The notes below the pieces were generated by a model. The model ran no database searches, was not told the DNA's origin, and was given only the letters and a program-made list of their open reading frames with translations. A program made the translations under genes and the position numbers. Source: Methylophaga lonarensis MPL (GTDB lineage Bacteria; Pseudomonadota; Gammaproteobacteria; Nitrosococcales; Methylophagaceae). From it: a stretch of DNA of 49,287 bases. The stretch is taken from the NCBI RefSeq assembly GCF_000349205.1, contig NZ_APHR01000009.1, forward strand, positions 1 to 49,287, in the 5' to 3' direction. Positions within the stretch are counted from its first letter, which is position 1, and the number at the start of each line of letters is the position of its first letter. This document shows, in pieces, positions 1 through 9,992 of the stretch.

Positions 1-618
1 CACCCCGGAATTGTCCAAAAGGCTTGAAGAATTGCGGGCATTGAAACTATTCAAGCCGATCTGGCAGATAGTCATTCAATCATGCAGTTTGCCGAGGCTT
101 TGAAATCTCGTTGCCACACGGTTCGCGCGATTATTCACAATGCTTCCAGTTTTACCCCGACCTCGGATGATCTGGTTGAGGCTGCTCAGCAATATCACCA
201 GTTTTTCTATGTGCACATGATGGCGCCGTTTATTGTCAATGAGGCGTTACGGGACCGCATGCGCGGAGAAAACGGTGCCCCGGCCGATATTGTGCACATC
301 ACCGATATCAACGTAGAAAATCCGACGCCACGATTTGATATTTACGGCACTACCAAAGCCGGTTTGCACAATCTGACGCTGGCGCAGGCGAAGAAATTTG
401 CGCCGGATATTAAGGTGAATGCGGTGGCCCCAGGGCCGGTGTTGTTTACAGAAAGCCATTCACAAGAGGTTCGGCAACAGATGATGTCCGAAACGCCGCT
501 GGCAGTTGAAGGTGGTGCTGAGCCGGTTTTTCTGGCGGTAAAGAGTTTGCTAACCAACCCGTTTCTGACCGGTGTTTCCATTGCGGTAGATGGTGGTCGG
601 CGACTCTCCAAAAGATAG
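1..618 (+). CDS. folM: FolM-like short-chain dehydrogenase (dihydromonapterin/dihydrofolate reductase), 5' end cut off and frameshifted
   Basis: The product is a short-chain dehydrogenase resembling FolM, which reduces dihydromonapterin and dihydrofolate with NADPH in the cytoplasm. Visible are the HNAS segment after the second beta strand (near 140), the YxxxK catalytic pair in IYGTTKAG (near 340), the NAVAPGPVLF stretch (near 418) and the VDGGR C-terminus typical of FolM. The Rossmann GxxxGxG part lies before the window. The frame upstream of about 37 is different: bases 2-37 read TPELSKRLEELR in frame 2, and GIETIQADL follows in frame 1, so one G appears to be missing from the GGG run at 36-38. 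The first ATG in the open frame (82) is therefore internal and not a true start. The 3' end overlaps convergent folK by 69 bp. Folate neighbours support the call. Confidence 0.75.
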
Positions 619-1089
619 ATCGTCTATCGTCAACTGACGGCTGAGAGGATGGCGATCTGAGGTGGCTGGATTGTCTGTTGAGAGATAGTTGATCAGCTGT
701 TCAATCAACGGATAGAGAAAATATTCATCGGTAATGCTGGTGGGAGCCAGGCTGAGGTCTTCCGGCAAATTCATGGCCGCCAGAATATCGATATCCGCAG
801 GACGATCCTTGATTTTGCTGTCGGGGTCATGACGTTGCCGGCCTAATTCAATTTCAATCTGGTTGGTCAGACTTTTAAGGCTGCCTGCATCCATTTCGGT
901 TTCCAGAAAAGCGACGGCATTGAGAAAGTCCCGATGACTATTCATGCCTACCGGTGGAATCAGCACTACACTGCTCAGCGATAGCTGGTCAAAATGCTGT
1001 AACAGCGCCTTGACCATGTGGGCCATATTGGACTCTGGCGCGATATTACAACCGAGCCCCAATAGAAAGCCCTTTCTGGATTTACTCAT
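550..1089 (-). CDS. folK: 2-amino-4-hydroxy-6-hydroxymethyldihydropteridine pyrophosphokinase
   Basis: This is a FolK (HPPK) homologue of 179 residues, which transfers pyrophosphate from ATP to 6-hydroxymethyl-7,8-dihydropterin in folate synthesis. Family marks are GLGCNI near the N-terminus (usually GLGSN), FLNAV in the middle, the LGRQR segment and the RPADIDIL signature that carries the catalytic Asp pair. The start at 1089 was chosen because the ATG overlaps the restored stop of folB as ATGA, and because the upstream extension of the same frame (to 1203) is really the folB C-terminus in a wrong frame. The N-terminal MSKSRKGFLLGLG fits the family start. The C-terminus is slightly longer than usual and overlaps the convergent folM-like gene. 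Confidence 0.88.
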   Translation of the reverse strand: MSKSRKGFLLGLGCNIAPESNMAHMVKALLQHFDQLSLSSVVLIPPVGMNSHRDFLNAVAFLETEMDAGSLKSLTNQIEIELGRQRHDPDSKIKDRPADIDILAAMNLPEDLSLAPTSITDEYFLYPLIEQLINYLSTDNPATSDRHPLSRQLTIDDLSFGESPTTIYRNGNTGQKRVG

Positions 1090-1438
1090 CTGGCATGCCG
1101 GGTGATTTGAATTCTGGCAAAGTTTTGACCGTGCAGTTTGACCGGTTTGGTCAAAGACAGCGTGATAACGCCGATAGGAAAGCGCTCCAGCAACAAACGG
1201 CATACGGATCGGCGAGTGTCTCTATCAACTGATAACGACTCTCTTGAACAAAATTGACCAGCACTTCGGCAACCGCGCCGTAATCAAGTGTGTCTTTGAT
1301 ATCGTCGCTGGCAGCGGCCGTTTGAATATCCCAATCAAATTCCAGATCAAATTGCAGCGTCTGCAGGGTGTTTCGTTCCCATTCGTAAATGCCGATGATG
1401 GTGTCGACTTTTAAATCTGTGAGAAAAATTTTGTCCAT
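1086..1438 (-). CDS. folB: Dihydroneopterin aldolase, with an apparent -1 frameshift
   Basis: FolB splits 7,8-dihydroneopterin to 6-hydroxymethyldihydropterin and glycolaldehyde, the step before FolK. The N-terminal part from ATG 1438 (MDKIFLTDLKVDTIIGIYEWE) matches the family, including the IGIYEWE segment and the LDYGAVAE stretch, up to LIETLAD near 1212. There the frame is lost. The expected C-terminus (LLLERFPIGVITLSLTKP) is present one frame over between about 1200 and 1086, ending in a TGA that overlaps the folK ATG as ATGA. One missing base near 1200-1210, possibly a C in the GCCG context, explains everything. The translational coupling of the restored frame supports a sequencing error or very recent mutation rather than old decay. 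It is divergent from plsY, as in many proteobacteria. Confidence 0.85.
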
Positions 1439-1562
1439 AACCGCCTTTGGAACTGTTGGTCCTTCTGGGGCAGCGCTGTTGTGACAACTCAACGGTGACC
1501 AGAAAGATGGCAAGAGGCTGTTGGCCCCTTATAATGTCGCAAAAACAAAAGGTCATCATACC

Positions 1563-2159
1563 ATGCCTGAAACTGCCGTTTTACCCTTGCTGCTAATGTT
1601 GGCGGCTTATCTGATTGGTTCATTATCCAGTGCGGTTGTACTGTGTAAGCTCGCCGGTTTACCGGATCCGCGCACACAAGGCTCCGGCAATCCCGGTGCG
1701 ACCAATGTGCTGCGCATGGGCAGTCGCAAGTTGGCTGCCTTGGTACTAGTCATAGATGTGCTGAAAGGGGTGATCCCGGTTCTGATAGGGAGAGTTTTTG
1801 GGCTCGAGTTCAATGAGCTTGCCATCATTGCCTTGCTGGCATTTACCGGACATCTTTACCCGGTGTTTTTTCAGTTCAAGGGCGGCAAGGGGGTGGCTAC
1901 GGCGCTGGGAGCGTTCTTGGCGCTTGCACCGATGCTGGCGCTATTGGCATTGCTGACCTGGGTCATCGTGTTTGCAATCAGCCGAATCTCTTCTTTGTCG
2001 GCGATCAGCGCTGCGATCATGGCACCGGTTTACAGTCTGTGGTTGTTGCCAGAAGCCTTGGCCCGATATGTGGTATTACTGATTGCCGTGATGTTGCTCT
2101 GGCGGCATAAAGCCAATATTCAGCGTCTGCTGGCCGGACAGGAGAAAAAAGCCGGTTAA
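1563..2159 (+). CDS. plsY: Acyl-phosphate glycerol-3-phosphate acyltransferase PlsY
   Basis: PlsY is an inner-membrane enzyme that acylates glycerol-3-phosphate from acyl-phosphate, the first step of phospholipid synthesis. The 198-residue product has about five membrane segments and the three family loops: the early GSLSSA, the [13 protein letters not shown] glycerol-phosphate loop (residues 38-50) and the KGGKGVAT loop (about 101-108). I chose ATG 1563, because the in-frame extension back to 1521 adds a polar tail that the family lacks. The gene is divergent from folB and its stop overlaps the tsaD stop by a few bases in convergent orientation. Confidence 0.93.
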   Translation: MPETAVLPLLLMLAAYLIGSLSSAVVLCKLAGLPDPRTQGSGNPGATNVLRMGSRKLAALVLVIDVLKGVIPVLIGRVFGLEFNELAIIALLAFTGHLYPVFFQFKGGKGVATALGAFLALAPMLALLALLTWVIVFAISRISSLSAISAAIMAPVYSLWLLPEALARYVVLLIAVMLLWRHKANIQRLLAGQEKKAG

Positions 2160-3175
2160 GTCAGGCTTGCCGGTGTGTTGAGTTCATCCAGCGGCCAGCG
2201 CGAGCGCACATCAAATCCTGGAGCGGTTTTGAGTTTGAATTCCGCCTGACGCATCGCTCCGGCAAAGGCAATCATGGCGCCGTTATCGCTACAAAATGCC
2301 AGGCGTGGGTAATAAACCGTGATACCGGGCAAGTTATCCAGAGCTGCTCGCAGAGCGGTGTTGGCGCTGACACCACCGGCCACGACCAGTCGCTTATGCC
2401 CGGTTTGCTTCATGGCTCGCCGACATTTGATAAGCAGTGTATCAACCGCCGCTGTTTCAAAGGCAAGCGCAATATCTGCTCTGGCTTGGTCGCTTCGATC
2501 ACTGTCATGCCAGGAATTTAAGGCAAAGGTTTTTAAACCACTGAAACTGAAATCAAGTCCGGGTCGGTTAGTCATCGGCCGTGGAAATACATACTGGTTG
2601 GCTCTACCCTGCTCGGCCAGCTTGGCAAGCGCAGGGCCGCCCGGATAGCCAAGACCAAGCATTTTGGCGGTTTTGTCAAAAGCTTCGCCAACCGCATCAT
2701 CGATTGATTCACCCAATAATTGGTACTGCCCAACAGCCTGAACATCAACCAACAGCGTGTGCCCCCCCGAGACCAGCAGCGAAACAAATGGAAAATCAGG
2801 CGCATTGTCCTCAAGCAGAGGTGAAAGCAAATGGCCTTCCATGTGATTTATCGGAATCGCCGGAATATTAAGTGCCCATGCCAGACTTTGACCAATCGCC
2901 GCGCCAACCAGTAGCGCGCCAACCAAGCCGGGTCCTGCGGTGTAGGCTACGGCATCAAGGTCAGATTTTTGTAATCCGGCTTGTTGGAGCACGTCTTCAA
3001 TCAGTGGCAGTGCTTTTCGGATGTGATCTCTGGAGGCCAGCTCCGGCACAACACCGCCGTACTCAGCATGCATTTCAATCTGACTGAATAAGGCATGTGC
3101 TAACAGTCCTTTGTCAGTGTCGTAGATGGCAATTCCGGTTTCGTCACAGGATGATTCGATGCCTAAAACACGCAT
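2156..3175 (-). CDS. tsaD: tRNA N6-adenosine threonylcarbamoyltransferase TsaD
   Basis: TsaD transfers the threonylcarbamoyl group to A37 of ANN-decoding tRNAs together with TsaB and TsaE. The 339-residue product starts [13 protein letters not shown], the family hallmark, and carries the metal ligands His111 and His115 in NHMEGH, the SGGHT nucleotide loop and the C-terminal [10 protein letters not shown] segment with the third metal ligand Asp. Length and start are standard. The gene is divergent from rpsU across a 137-bp promoter region, an arrangement common in gammaproteobacteria. Confidence 0.97.
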   Translation of the reverse strand: MRVLGIESSCDETGIAIYDTDKGLLAHALFSQIEMHAEYGGVVPELASRDHIRKALPLIEDVLQQAGLQKSDLDAVAYTAGPGLVGALLVGAAIGQSLAWALNIPAIPINHMEGHLLSPLLEDNAPDFPFVSLLVSGGHTLLVDVQAVGQYQLLGESIDDAVGEAFDKTAKMLGLGYPGGPALAKLAEQGRANQYVFPRPMTNRPGLDFSFSGLKTFALNSWHDSDRSDQARADIALAFETAAVDTLLIKCRRAMKQTGHKRLVVAGGVSANTALRAALDNLPGITVYYPRLAFCSDNGAMIAFAGAMRQAEFKLKTAPGFDVRSRWPLDELNTPASLT

Positions 3176-3244
3176 TGATGAGCTTTTCTCCAGATTTTTG
3201 ACTGATTATTATGCCTTTATCGCAACATAATGTAATTCTACTAT

Positions 3245-3272
3245 TTGCTTTATCGTGGATATTTCGTACAAT
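3245..3272 (+). promoter_or_regulatory. Probable sigma-70 promoter of the rpsU operon
   Basis: TTGCTT (3245-3250) and TACAAT (3267-3272) are separated by 16 bp and lie about 40 bp before the rpsU ATG. This is the only good hexamer pair seen in the tsaD-rpsU gap. Confidence 0.55.
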
Positions 3273-3312
3273 TAAGGGCTTTTCATTCACTTCTGAATTT
3301 AGGAAAACTTTA

Positions 3313-3528
3313 ATGCCTGCTGTACGAGTAAAAGAAAACGAACCATTTGACGTGGCGCTGCGCCGCTTTAAACGTGCCTGTGAGAAAGCTGGAACCGTTG
3401 CTGAAGCACGTGCCCGTGAAGCTTACGAAAAACCAACTACTGTGCGCAAACGCGCTGCTGCAGCTGCAGTAAAACGTCATCAGAAGAAACTGGCTCGCGA
3501 AAACGCTAGCCGCGTTCGCCTCTACTAA
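3313..3528 (+). CDS. rpsU: 30S ribosomal protein bS21
   Basis: The 71-residue basic product is ribosomal protein S21: [21 protein letters not shown] at the start, the [18 protein letters not shown] middle and an RRHQ-like basic C-terminus ending in RVRLY. The start at 3313 follows AGGAAAA at 3301-3307 with good spacing. An in-frame upstream extension to 3211 runs through the promoter and is not coding. It is the first gene of the macromolecular synthesis operon, with yqeY inserted between rpsU and dnaG. Confidence 0.97.
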   Translation: MPAVRVKENEPFDVALRRFKRACEKAGTVAEARAREAYEKPTTVRKRAAAAAVKRHQKKLARENASRVRLY

Positions 3529-3552
3529 GACACTAGCACTCCCCGCCTTCTC

Positions 3553-4014
3553 ATGCCTCAAGAAGCTAGCCCGCTCAAAACTCGCATTCAGGACGATGTC
3601 AAGGATGCCATGCGCGCCAAAGCCAAGGACCGACTGGGTGCCTTGCGACAGATTACGGCCGCGATCAAGCAGGCAGAAGTGGATAATCGAGCTGATCTGT
3701 CCGATGACGACGTTATCGCCATCTTGACCAAGATGGGCAAACAGCGCAAAGAAGCGCTTGAGCAATATGAGAAGGCCGGCCGTGAAGACCTTGCGTCTAT
3801 TGAACGTGCCGAGCTTGTTATTATTGAAGAATTTCTGCCTGCCCAGATGGACGAGGCAGAAATTCAGCAAGCGGTTCAAAATGCCATTGAGCAAGTCGGT
3901 GCCAGCAGCGTTCGTGATATGGGGGCTGTGATGAATATCCTTCGCCCGCAAATGCAAGGGCGAGCTGATATGAGCCTTGTCAGTAATCAGGTCAAGTCAG
4001 CGCTCAACGGTTGA
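3553..4014 (+). CDS. GatB/YqeY domain protein
   Basis: This 153-residue protein is a stand-alone YqeY-type helical domain related to the tail of the amidotransferase subunit GatB. Typical features are the DDVKDAMRAKAKDRLGALR helix near the start, the ADLSDDDVIAILTKMGKQRKEA segment and IIEEFLPAQM in the centre. The molecular role is unsettled; the homology suggests tRNA binding. It sits 24 bp after rpsU and 70 bp before dnaG and is likely cotranscribed. No clear ribosome binding site precedes the ATG. Confidence 0.9.
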   Translation: MPQEASPLKTRIQDDVKDAMRAKAKDRLGALRQITAAIKQAEVDNRADLSDDDVIAILTKMGKQRKEALEQYEKAGREDLASIERAELVIIEEFLPAQMDEAEIQQAVQNAIEQVGASSVRDMGAVMNILRPQMQGRADMSLVSNQVKSALNG

Positions 4015-4084
4015 AAACTGAATGCCTGCTTGGTTTGGCAACATTCAGTAGTTTCCTGCATCATTCATAGGCCATAATTGCGCT

Positions 4085-5815
4085 ATGGCCGGTCATATTC
4101 CTCCACAGTTTATTGACGAGCTCCTGGCTCGAGTTGACATCGTTGATGTCATCGACGCGCGGGTACCGCTCAAAAAGGCCGGCAAAAACCTGCATGCCTG
4201 CTGCCCTTTTCACAACGAAAAAACCCCCTCCTTTACGGTAAGCCCTGACAAACAGTTTTATCACTGCTTTGGTTGTGGCGCCCACGGAACAGCGGTCGGC
4301 TTTCTAATGGAGTATGACCACCTGAGCTTTCCTGAAGCCGTTCAGGAACTTGCAGATATGGTCGGCATGCAAGTGCCCGCGAGTCAGCAGGTGAAACAGA
4401 ATCCGGCGACTCAGAGTCTTTACGACCTGATGGAAAAAGTCAGTCAGTATTACAAGCATCAATTGCTTAATCACCCACAACGACAGGTTTTTGTTGATTA
4501 CCTGAAGCAGCGTGGTCTCAGTTCACAGACTATCGATCAATTTGATATCGGTATGGCCCCTGACGGCTGGGATAATGTGTTGCGCACCTTTGGCGGCAAT
4601 CAGCAGATGCAACAGCAGCTATTGCAGGGCGGGCTGCTGATTGATAATGAAAAAGGCCGTGTTTACGACCGTTTTCGTAAACGACTGATGTTTCCGATTC
4701 GCGATCATCGTGGCCGGGTGATTGGCTTTGGTGGCCGTGTCATTGATCCGGAAGATACACCCAAATACCTCAACTCGCCGGAAACACCGATATTTCACAA
4801 AGGCACCGAGCTTTACGGCTTGTTTCGTGCACGCAAAAGCAATCGTCGTTTGCAACGCGTGGTTATCGTTGAGGGCTATATGGATGTGGTTGCACTGGCC
4901 CAGCACGGCGTTAATAACGCGGTTGCCACATTGGGGACTGCGACTACCGCAGACCATCTCAGAAAATTGCTGAGAGCTGCACCTGAGGTTGTCTTTTGTT
5001 TTGATGGTGATCGCGCCGGTCGAGATGCCGCATGGCGGGCAGCCGAAAATGCCCTGCCTTTGCTGGGTGGAAACCATGAACTCAAGTTCTGTTTTTTGCC
5101 AGATGGCGAGGACCCGGATAGTCTCGTCAATTCGCAGGGGGCGGATGCTTTCAACCAACTGATTGAAAATGCACAGAGTTTTTCTGACTTTTTCTTTAAT
5201 CAATTGCTGGCGCAGGTGGATGCCAACTCAATTGATGGTCGGGCCCGCATGATTGAGCTGGCAAAACCACACCTGAAACAAATTCCCGGCGGCGTCTACC
5301 GCGATATGATTGAGCAGCGCCTGGCTGAGCTGGCAAAAACAACGGTTGCCACCCTGAATAAGCACATAGATCCCGCCAGTCAGCCGCCTTCAGGCAGAAA
5401 AACAGTCTCAGCCAGCAAGAAAACCACAAGCTACTCACCGGTGCGAATGGCTGTGACGATTCTTTTGCAGTATCCCAAGCTGGCAGAACAAGCGAAAGAC
5501 TTGTCTTCACTGAAGAATCTCGACATAGCGGGCGTCAATGTGCTGATAGCACTGCTTGAAACTTTACACGAGCACCCCCATCTAACAACTGCAGCGTTGA
5601 TGGAACGCTGGCGAGATACCGAGCATGCCGCTCATCTGAGGCGATTGGCTGTAGAGCCATTGGCGTTGTCTGAGGATGCATTGCAACATGAGTTGAAAGG
5701 TATCCTTGAACGGCTGTCCAAGCAGGCCGCAGCAGAACGATTGAAATACCTGACCAGCAAACCTTTCAGTGAGTTAACAGACGCTGAAAAACAGGAAGTG
5801 AGGTCATTCAAGTAA
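4085..5815 (+). CDS. dnaG: DNA primase
   Basis: DnaG makes RNA primers at the replication fork. The 576-residue product has the N-terminal zinc ribbon with ligands Cys40, His43, Cys61 and Cys64 (CPFHNEKTPSF then YHCFGCG). The TOPRIM core follows, with the catalytic Glu in VIVEGYMDV (residues about 259-267) and the Asp pair in FDGDRAGRDA (about 303-312). Next comes a helical C-terminal DnaB-binding region. Length matches the gammaproteobacterial family. It lies between yqeY and rpoD in the macromolecular synthesis operon. Confidence 0.97.
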   Translation: MAGHIPPQFIDELLARVDIVDVIDARVPLKKAGKNLHACCPFHNEKTPSFTVSPDKQFYHCFGCGAHGTAVGFLMEYDHLSFPEAVQELADMVGMQVPASQQVKQNPATQSLYDLMEKVSQYYKHQLLNHPQRQVFVDYLKQRGLSSQTIDQFDIGMAPDGWDNVLRTFGGNQQMQQQLLQGGLLIDNEKGRVYDRFRKRLMFPIRDHRGRVIGFGGRVIDPEDTPKYLNSPETPIFHKGTELYGLFRARKSNRRLQRVVIVEGYMDVVALAQHGVNNAVATLGTATTADHLRKLLRAAPEVVFCFDGDRAGRDAAWRAAENALPLLGGNHELKFCFLPDGEDPDSLVNSQGADAFNQLIENAQSFSDFFFNQLLAQVDANSIDGRARMIELAKPHLKQIPGGVYRDMIEQRLAELAKTTVATLNKHIDPASQPPSGRKTVSASKKTTSYSPVRMAVTILLQYPKLAEQAKDLSSLKNLDIAGVNVLIALLETLHEHPHLTTAALMERWRDTEHAAHLRRLAVEPLALSEDALQHELKGILERLSKQAAAERLKYLTSKPFSELTDAEKQEVRSFK

Positions 5816-5835
5816 ATGTTTTACAGATAAAAATG

Positions 5836-5864
5836 ATGCATTCAGACTAGTGCTTGGTTATAAT
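5836..5864 (+). promoter_or_regulatory. Candidate internal rpoD promoter
   Basis: A perfect TATAAT lies at 5859-5864, 47 bp before the rpoD ATG. The -35 side is weak (ATGCAT at 5836-5841, 17-bp spacer). An internal rpoD promoter is usual in this operon. Confidence 0.4.
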
Positions 5865-5910
5865 ACAATGTTACCGTCTGTTAGTCGTCATGACGTTTTA
5901 AAGGGCTCGA

Positions 5911-7743
<1,833 letters not shown>

Positions 7744-7752
7744 TCACAAATC

Positions 7753-7829
<77 letters not shown>

Positions 7830-7837
7830 ATAAAATC

Positions 7838-7880
7838 AAAGCCTTAGCGTTTATTTTAGCGCTGAGGCTTTTTTGTTTTT
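7838..7880 (+). terminator. Rho-independent terminator after rpoD and tRNA-Ile
   Basis: A 12-bp stem (AAAGCCTTAGCG at 7838-7849 with CGCTGAGGCTTT at 7860-7871, one G-U pair) encloses a 10-nt loop and is followed by a T-rich tract to 7880. Confidence 0.9.
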
Positions 7881-8399
7881 GAGCTGTGTAGGCAATCTTT
7901 TCAAGTAAGACTGCATCGCTGTCCAGCCAAACACGACGAGTGATTTTTAATCTGATATTTCTGGTAATAAGAACGAACAGTCAGATGAGATTCATCAGCA
8001 CTAGAAAAGATTTCCAATGCTAACCAGTTCAAGCGTCATTAGAAGTTCATTGTTTTTGCAATCTGCCGAGGGCGCTCAATCATAAAGTGCTCTGATGGGA
8101 TGAAAAATCAGCAGATAGTCAGGCTATTATGTTCCACTGCCTGAGTCTGGAGCAGGCTTTCGTACGCAGACTGTATTACAATAACTGGAAAATCATTGTC
8201 TTACCGCCACTGATGGCGATTTATGATCATGGGAAGTTCCTGTTTAGGATCACCACAGAACATGCATGGGACCTTAGTTGTCAGAGGTTTGGAGCATGAT
8301 AGGAAGCCCACCGGTTCAAAAGCAATTTTGAGCATGGGTGAATAACGTCATAAAGTCATGGCAAGCTAGCCTGACCGCTGTTATTGAAATCACATACAT
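7881..8399. other. Gene-poor 520-bp stretch
   Basis: No convincing coding frame, RNA gene or repeat was seen. Base composition is more AT-rich than the flanks, and short open frames show no family resemblance. It separates the rpoD/tRNA unit from the methylamine island and could be eroded sequence left by an older insertion at the tRNA, but no attachment-site repeat of the tRNA 3' end was found. Confidence 0.5.
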
Positions 8400-9104
8400 A
8401 TGAACACTGTAGCTAATCAAAATTCAAACCCGTTACTCGACTTGTTGCTGAGTATTGTGCTGCCTTCAATTATCTTGATGAAGTTCAGTGGTGATCAGCA
8501 TTTGGGCGCGGCCGGTGGCCTGGTAGTTGCGCTGGCTTTTCCGCTCGGCTGGGGCCTGTATGGGCTGGTCAAGTATAGAAAATTTAATTTTATCGCGCTG
8601 TTGGGGGTGGTGAGTATTCTGCTGACTGGTGGCATAGGCTTGCTTGAGCTCGATACAAAATGGCTGGCGATCAAAGAAGCGGCTATTCCCGGAATTATTG
8701 GTCTTGTCGTGCTGATCACCAGTTTCACGCCATATCCGCTGGTGAGAACCCTGCTTTTTAATCCTGCTGTTTTGGATGTTGAAAAAATTCAACAGAAGTT
8801 GGACGAAGCCAACAGCAGTCAGATGTTTGAAGCTCGTTTGATGAGAGCCAACTTTTTAGTTGCCGGCTCTTTCGCTTTTTCAGCGATGATGAATTACATA
8901 CTCGCCACCTGGATAGTGACTAGCCCGGCGGGAACGAATGAATTTAATGAACAGCTAGGTCAATTGACTTTATATAGCTACCCTATGATCGCACTACCAT
9001 CAATGATCATGACGCTGGGCATACTGTATTACCTGTGGCGTAGCATTCATGATCTGACTGGGCTTGGGCTAGAAGAGGTCATGGCGGTAAAGTCTGAAGA
9101 ATAA
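8400..9104 (+). CDS. VC0807-type integral membrane protein
   Basis: The 234-residue product has about six membrane segments (approximately residues 12-30, 35-57, 62-82, 90-110, 148-170 and 195-217). It resembles the VC0807 family of uncharacterised MFS-like proteins, including the GLYGLVKYRKFNFIALLG and ARLMRANFLVAGSFAFSA segments. Substrate and role are unknown. The ATG at 8400 has no obvious ribosome binding site. The gene precedes a broken minus-strand ORF whose restored end would overlap its last 26 bases. I infer no functional link with the methylamine genes. Confidence 0.75.
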   Translation: MNTVANQNSNPLLDLLLSIVLPSIILMKFSGDQHLGAAGGLVVALAFPLGWGLYGLVKYRKFNFIALLGVVSILLTGGIGLLELDTKWLAIKEAAIPGIIGLVVLITSFTPYPLVRTLLFNPAVLDVEKIQQKLDEANSSQMFEARLMRANFLVAGSFAFSAMMNYILATWIVTSPAGTNEFNEQLGQLTLYSYPMIALPSMIMTLGILYYLWRSIHDLTGLGLEEVMAVKSEE

Positions 9105-9341
9105 TAAAGCTGTCTGCGGCTTCATCGTAATAAAAATATTGCCGGAGAATCGCAATATCGCGATGCTCGAGTAATGCGCTCATGACCTCATAGTTGGGTT
9201 GACTATTTGGATATAGCCCCTTTATAAGCTCAGCAAATTTTAATGCGACAGGTGGAAGGCTGTTTCAGTAAAATATTCAAAAACTTCAGTCTGCAGAAGT
9301 ATGACGCGCTCAGCGGCATCTAACCGTAGGCTGGTCAGCAT
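9079..9341 (-). pseudogene. Small unrecognised ORF interrupted by a frameshift
   Basis: On the minus strand a coding-looking frame (MLTSLRLDAAERVILLQTEVF) runs from ATG 9341, after a GGAAGCGGAG ribosome binding site, and stops at 9240. In the next frame, without a break in character, ALKFAELIKGLYPNSQPNYE continues to a stop at 9079. A single missing base near 9246 would give one protein of about 87 residues. The first frame also stays open upstream to the azurin operator at 9412-9429. I do not recognise the family. It may be a decayed gene or another sequencing indel. Confidence 0.4.
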
Positions 9342-9411
9342 AAACTCCGCTTCCTTACCTTGTTTCCAATCGATACCAGCAGACTTGCGCTGTTTGAACT
9401 CGATCCGATAG

Positions 9412-9454
9412 TGCCGATTCTTGCTACTGGGCTGTCTGGCCGCAGGTCTACAAT
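9412..9454 (+). promoter_or_regulatory. Azurin promoter with mau-type 18-bp operator
   Basis: The operator TGCCGATTCTTGCTACTG is at 9412-9429, followed 19 bp later by the -10 box TACAAT at 9449-9454; the predicted start is near 9461, 27 bp before the ATG. The operator is identical in all 18 bases to the one before mauF and covers the place of the -35 box, which fits direct activation by an AraC-type protein. Confidence 0.7.
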
Positions 9455-9487
9455 CTATTTGCCTTAAATAAATATATTGGAGTTTAT

Positions 9488-9937
9488 ATGCGCATTCGTT
9501 TCCTGTTGCCGTTGGCTGTTGTTTTTTTCCCTGCAATGGCTGTGGCTGATAGCTGTGAGTTTACCATCGGCAGTGCTGATTCGATGTCTTTTGACACCCG
9601 CTCAATCGTGGTGCCGGCCAGCTGTGAGTCATTTACTGTGACTTTGCAACACAATGGTCGTTTGCCAAAAACCGGCATGGGTCACAACTGGGTGCTGACT
9701 CGTAATGCCGACACCACTGATGTGGCTAGAGCCGGTGCGTCGGCAGGTATTGCCAATGATTTCCTGCCACAGGATGACAGCCGTATCATCGCGGCGACAC
9801 CAATCATTGGTGGAGGCGAATCGGCTTCGGTTACTTTTGAGACTGCGTTACTGAGCAAGGATGAGAGTTATACCTACTTCTGCTCATTCCCTGGCCATTC
9901 GGCCATGATGCGTGGCAGCCTGACACTGGCTGACTAG
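9488..9937 (+). CDS. azu: Azurin, type-1 blue copper protein, probable electron acceptor of methylamine dehydrogenase
   Basis: Azurin is a small periplasmic cupredoxin that carries electrons, here probably from methylamine dehydrogenase to cytochromes. The precursor has a Sec signal peptide (residues 1-20, AVA/DSC cleavage). The copper ligands are Gly65 and His66 (MGHNWVL), Cys132, His137 and Met141 (CSFPGHSAMM), and the Cys23-Cys46 disulfide pair is present. GGAG at 9479-9482 precedes ATG 9488. It converges on mauN, and no amicyanin gene (mauC) was seen in the mau cluster, so azurin presumably fills that role, as described for Methylophilus/Methylobacillus-type clusters. The promoter shares an exact operator with mauF. 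Confidence 0.95.
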   Translation: MRIRFLLPLAVVFFPAMAVADSCEFTIGSADSMSFDTRSIVVPASCESFTVTLQHNGRLPKTGMGHNWVLTRNADTTDVARAGASAGIANDFLPQDDSRIIAATPIIGGGESASVTFETALLSKDESYTYFCSFPGHSAMMRGSLTLAD

Positions 9938-9953
9938 TTCGCTCAATAGGCCT

Positions 9954-9988
9954 CAAGGTTTGGCGGAGGGGATCGCCGTCAGGCCTTG
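9954..9988. terminator. Weak hairpin between azurin and mauN
   Basis: CAAGG (9954-9958) can pair with CCTTG (9984-9988), with an inner GGCG (9962-9965) / CGCC (9974-9977) stem. There is no T tract on either strand. It is placed between two convergent units, so it may end both. Confidence 0.3.
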
Positions 9989-9992
9989 GGCA

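Noticed and set aside
7830-8399. Integrated element or attachment site at the tRNA 3' end
   Set aside because: No repeat of the tRNA end, integrase or transposase was seen in the following sequence; the strong terminator is intact.
9342-9536. Extension of the minus-strand ORF into azurin (start 9536)
   Set aside because: It would run antisense through the azurin operator, promoter and signal peptide; azurin is certain.
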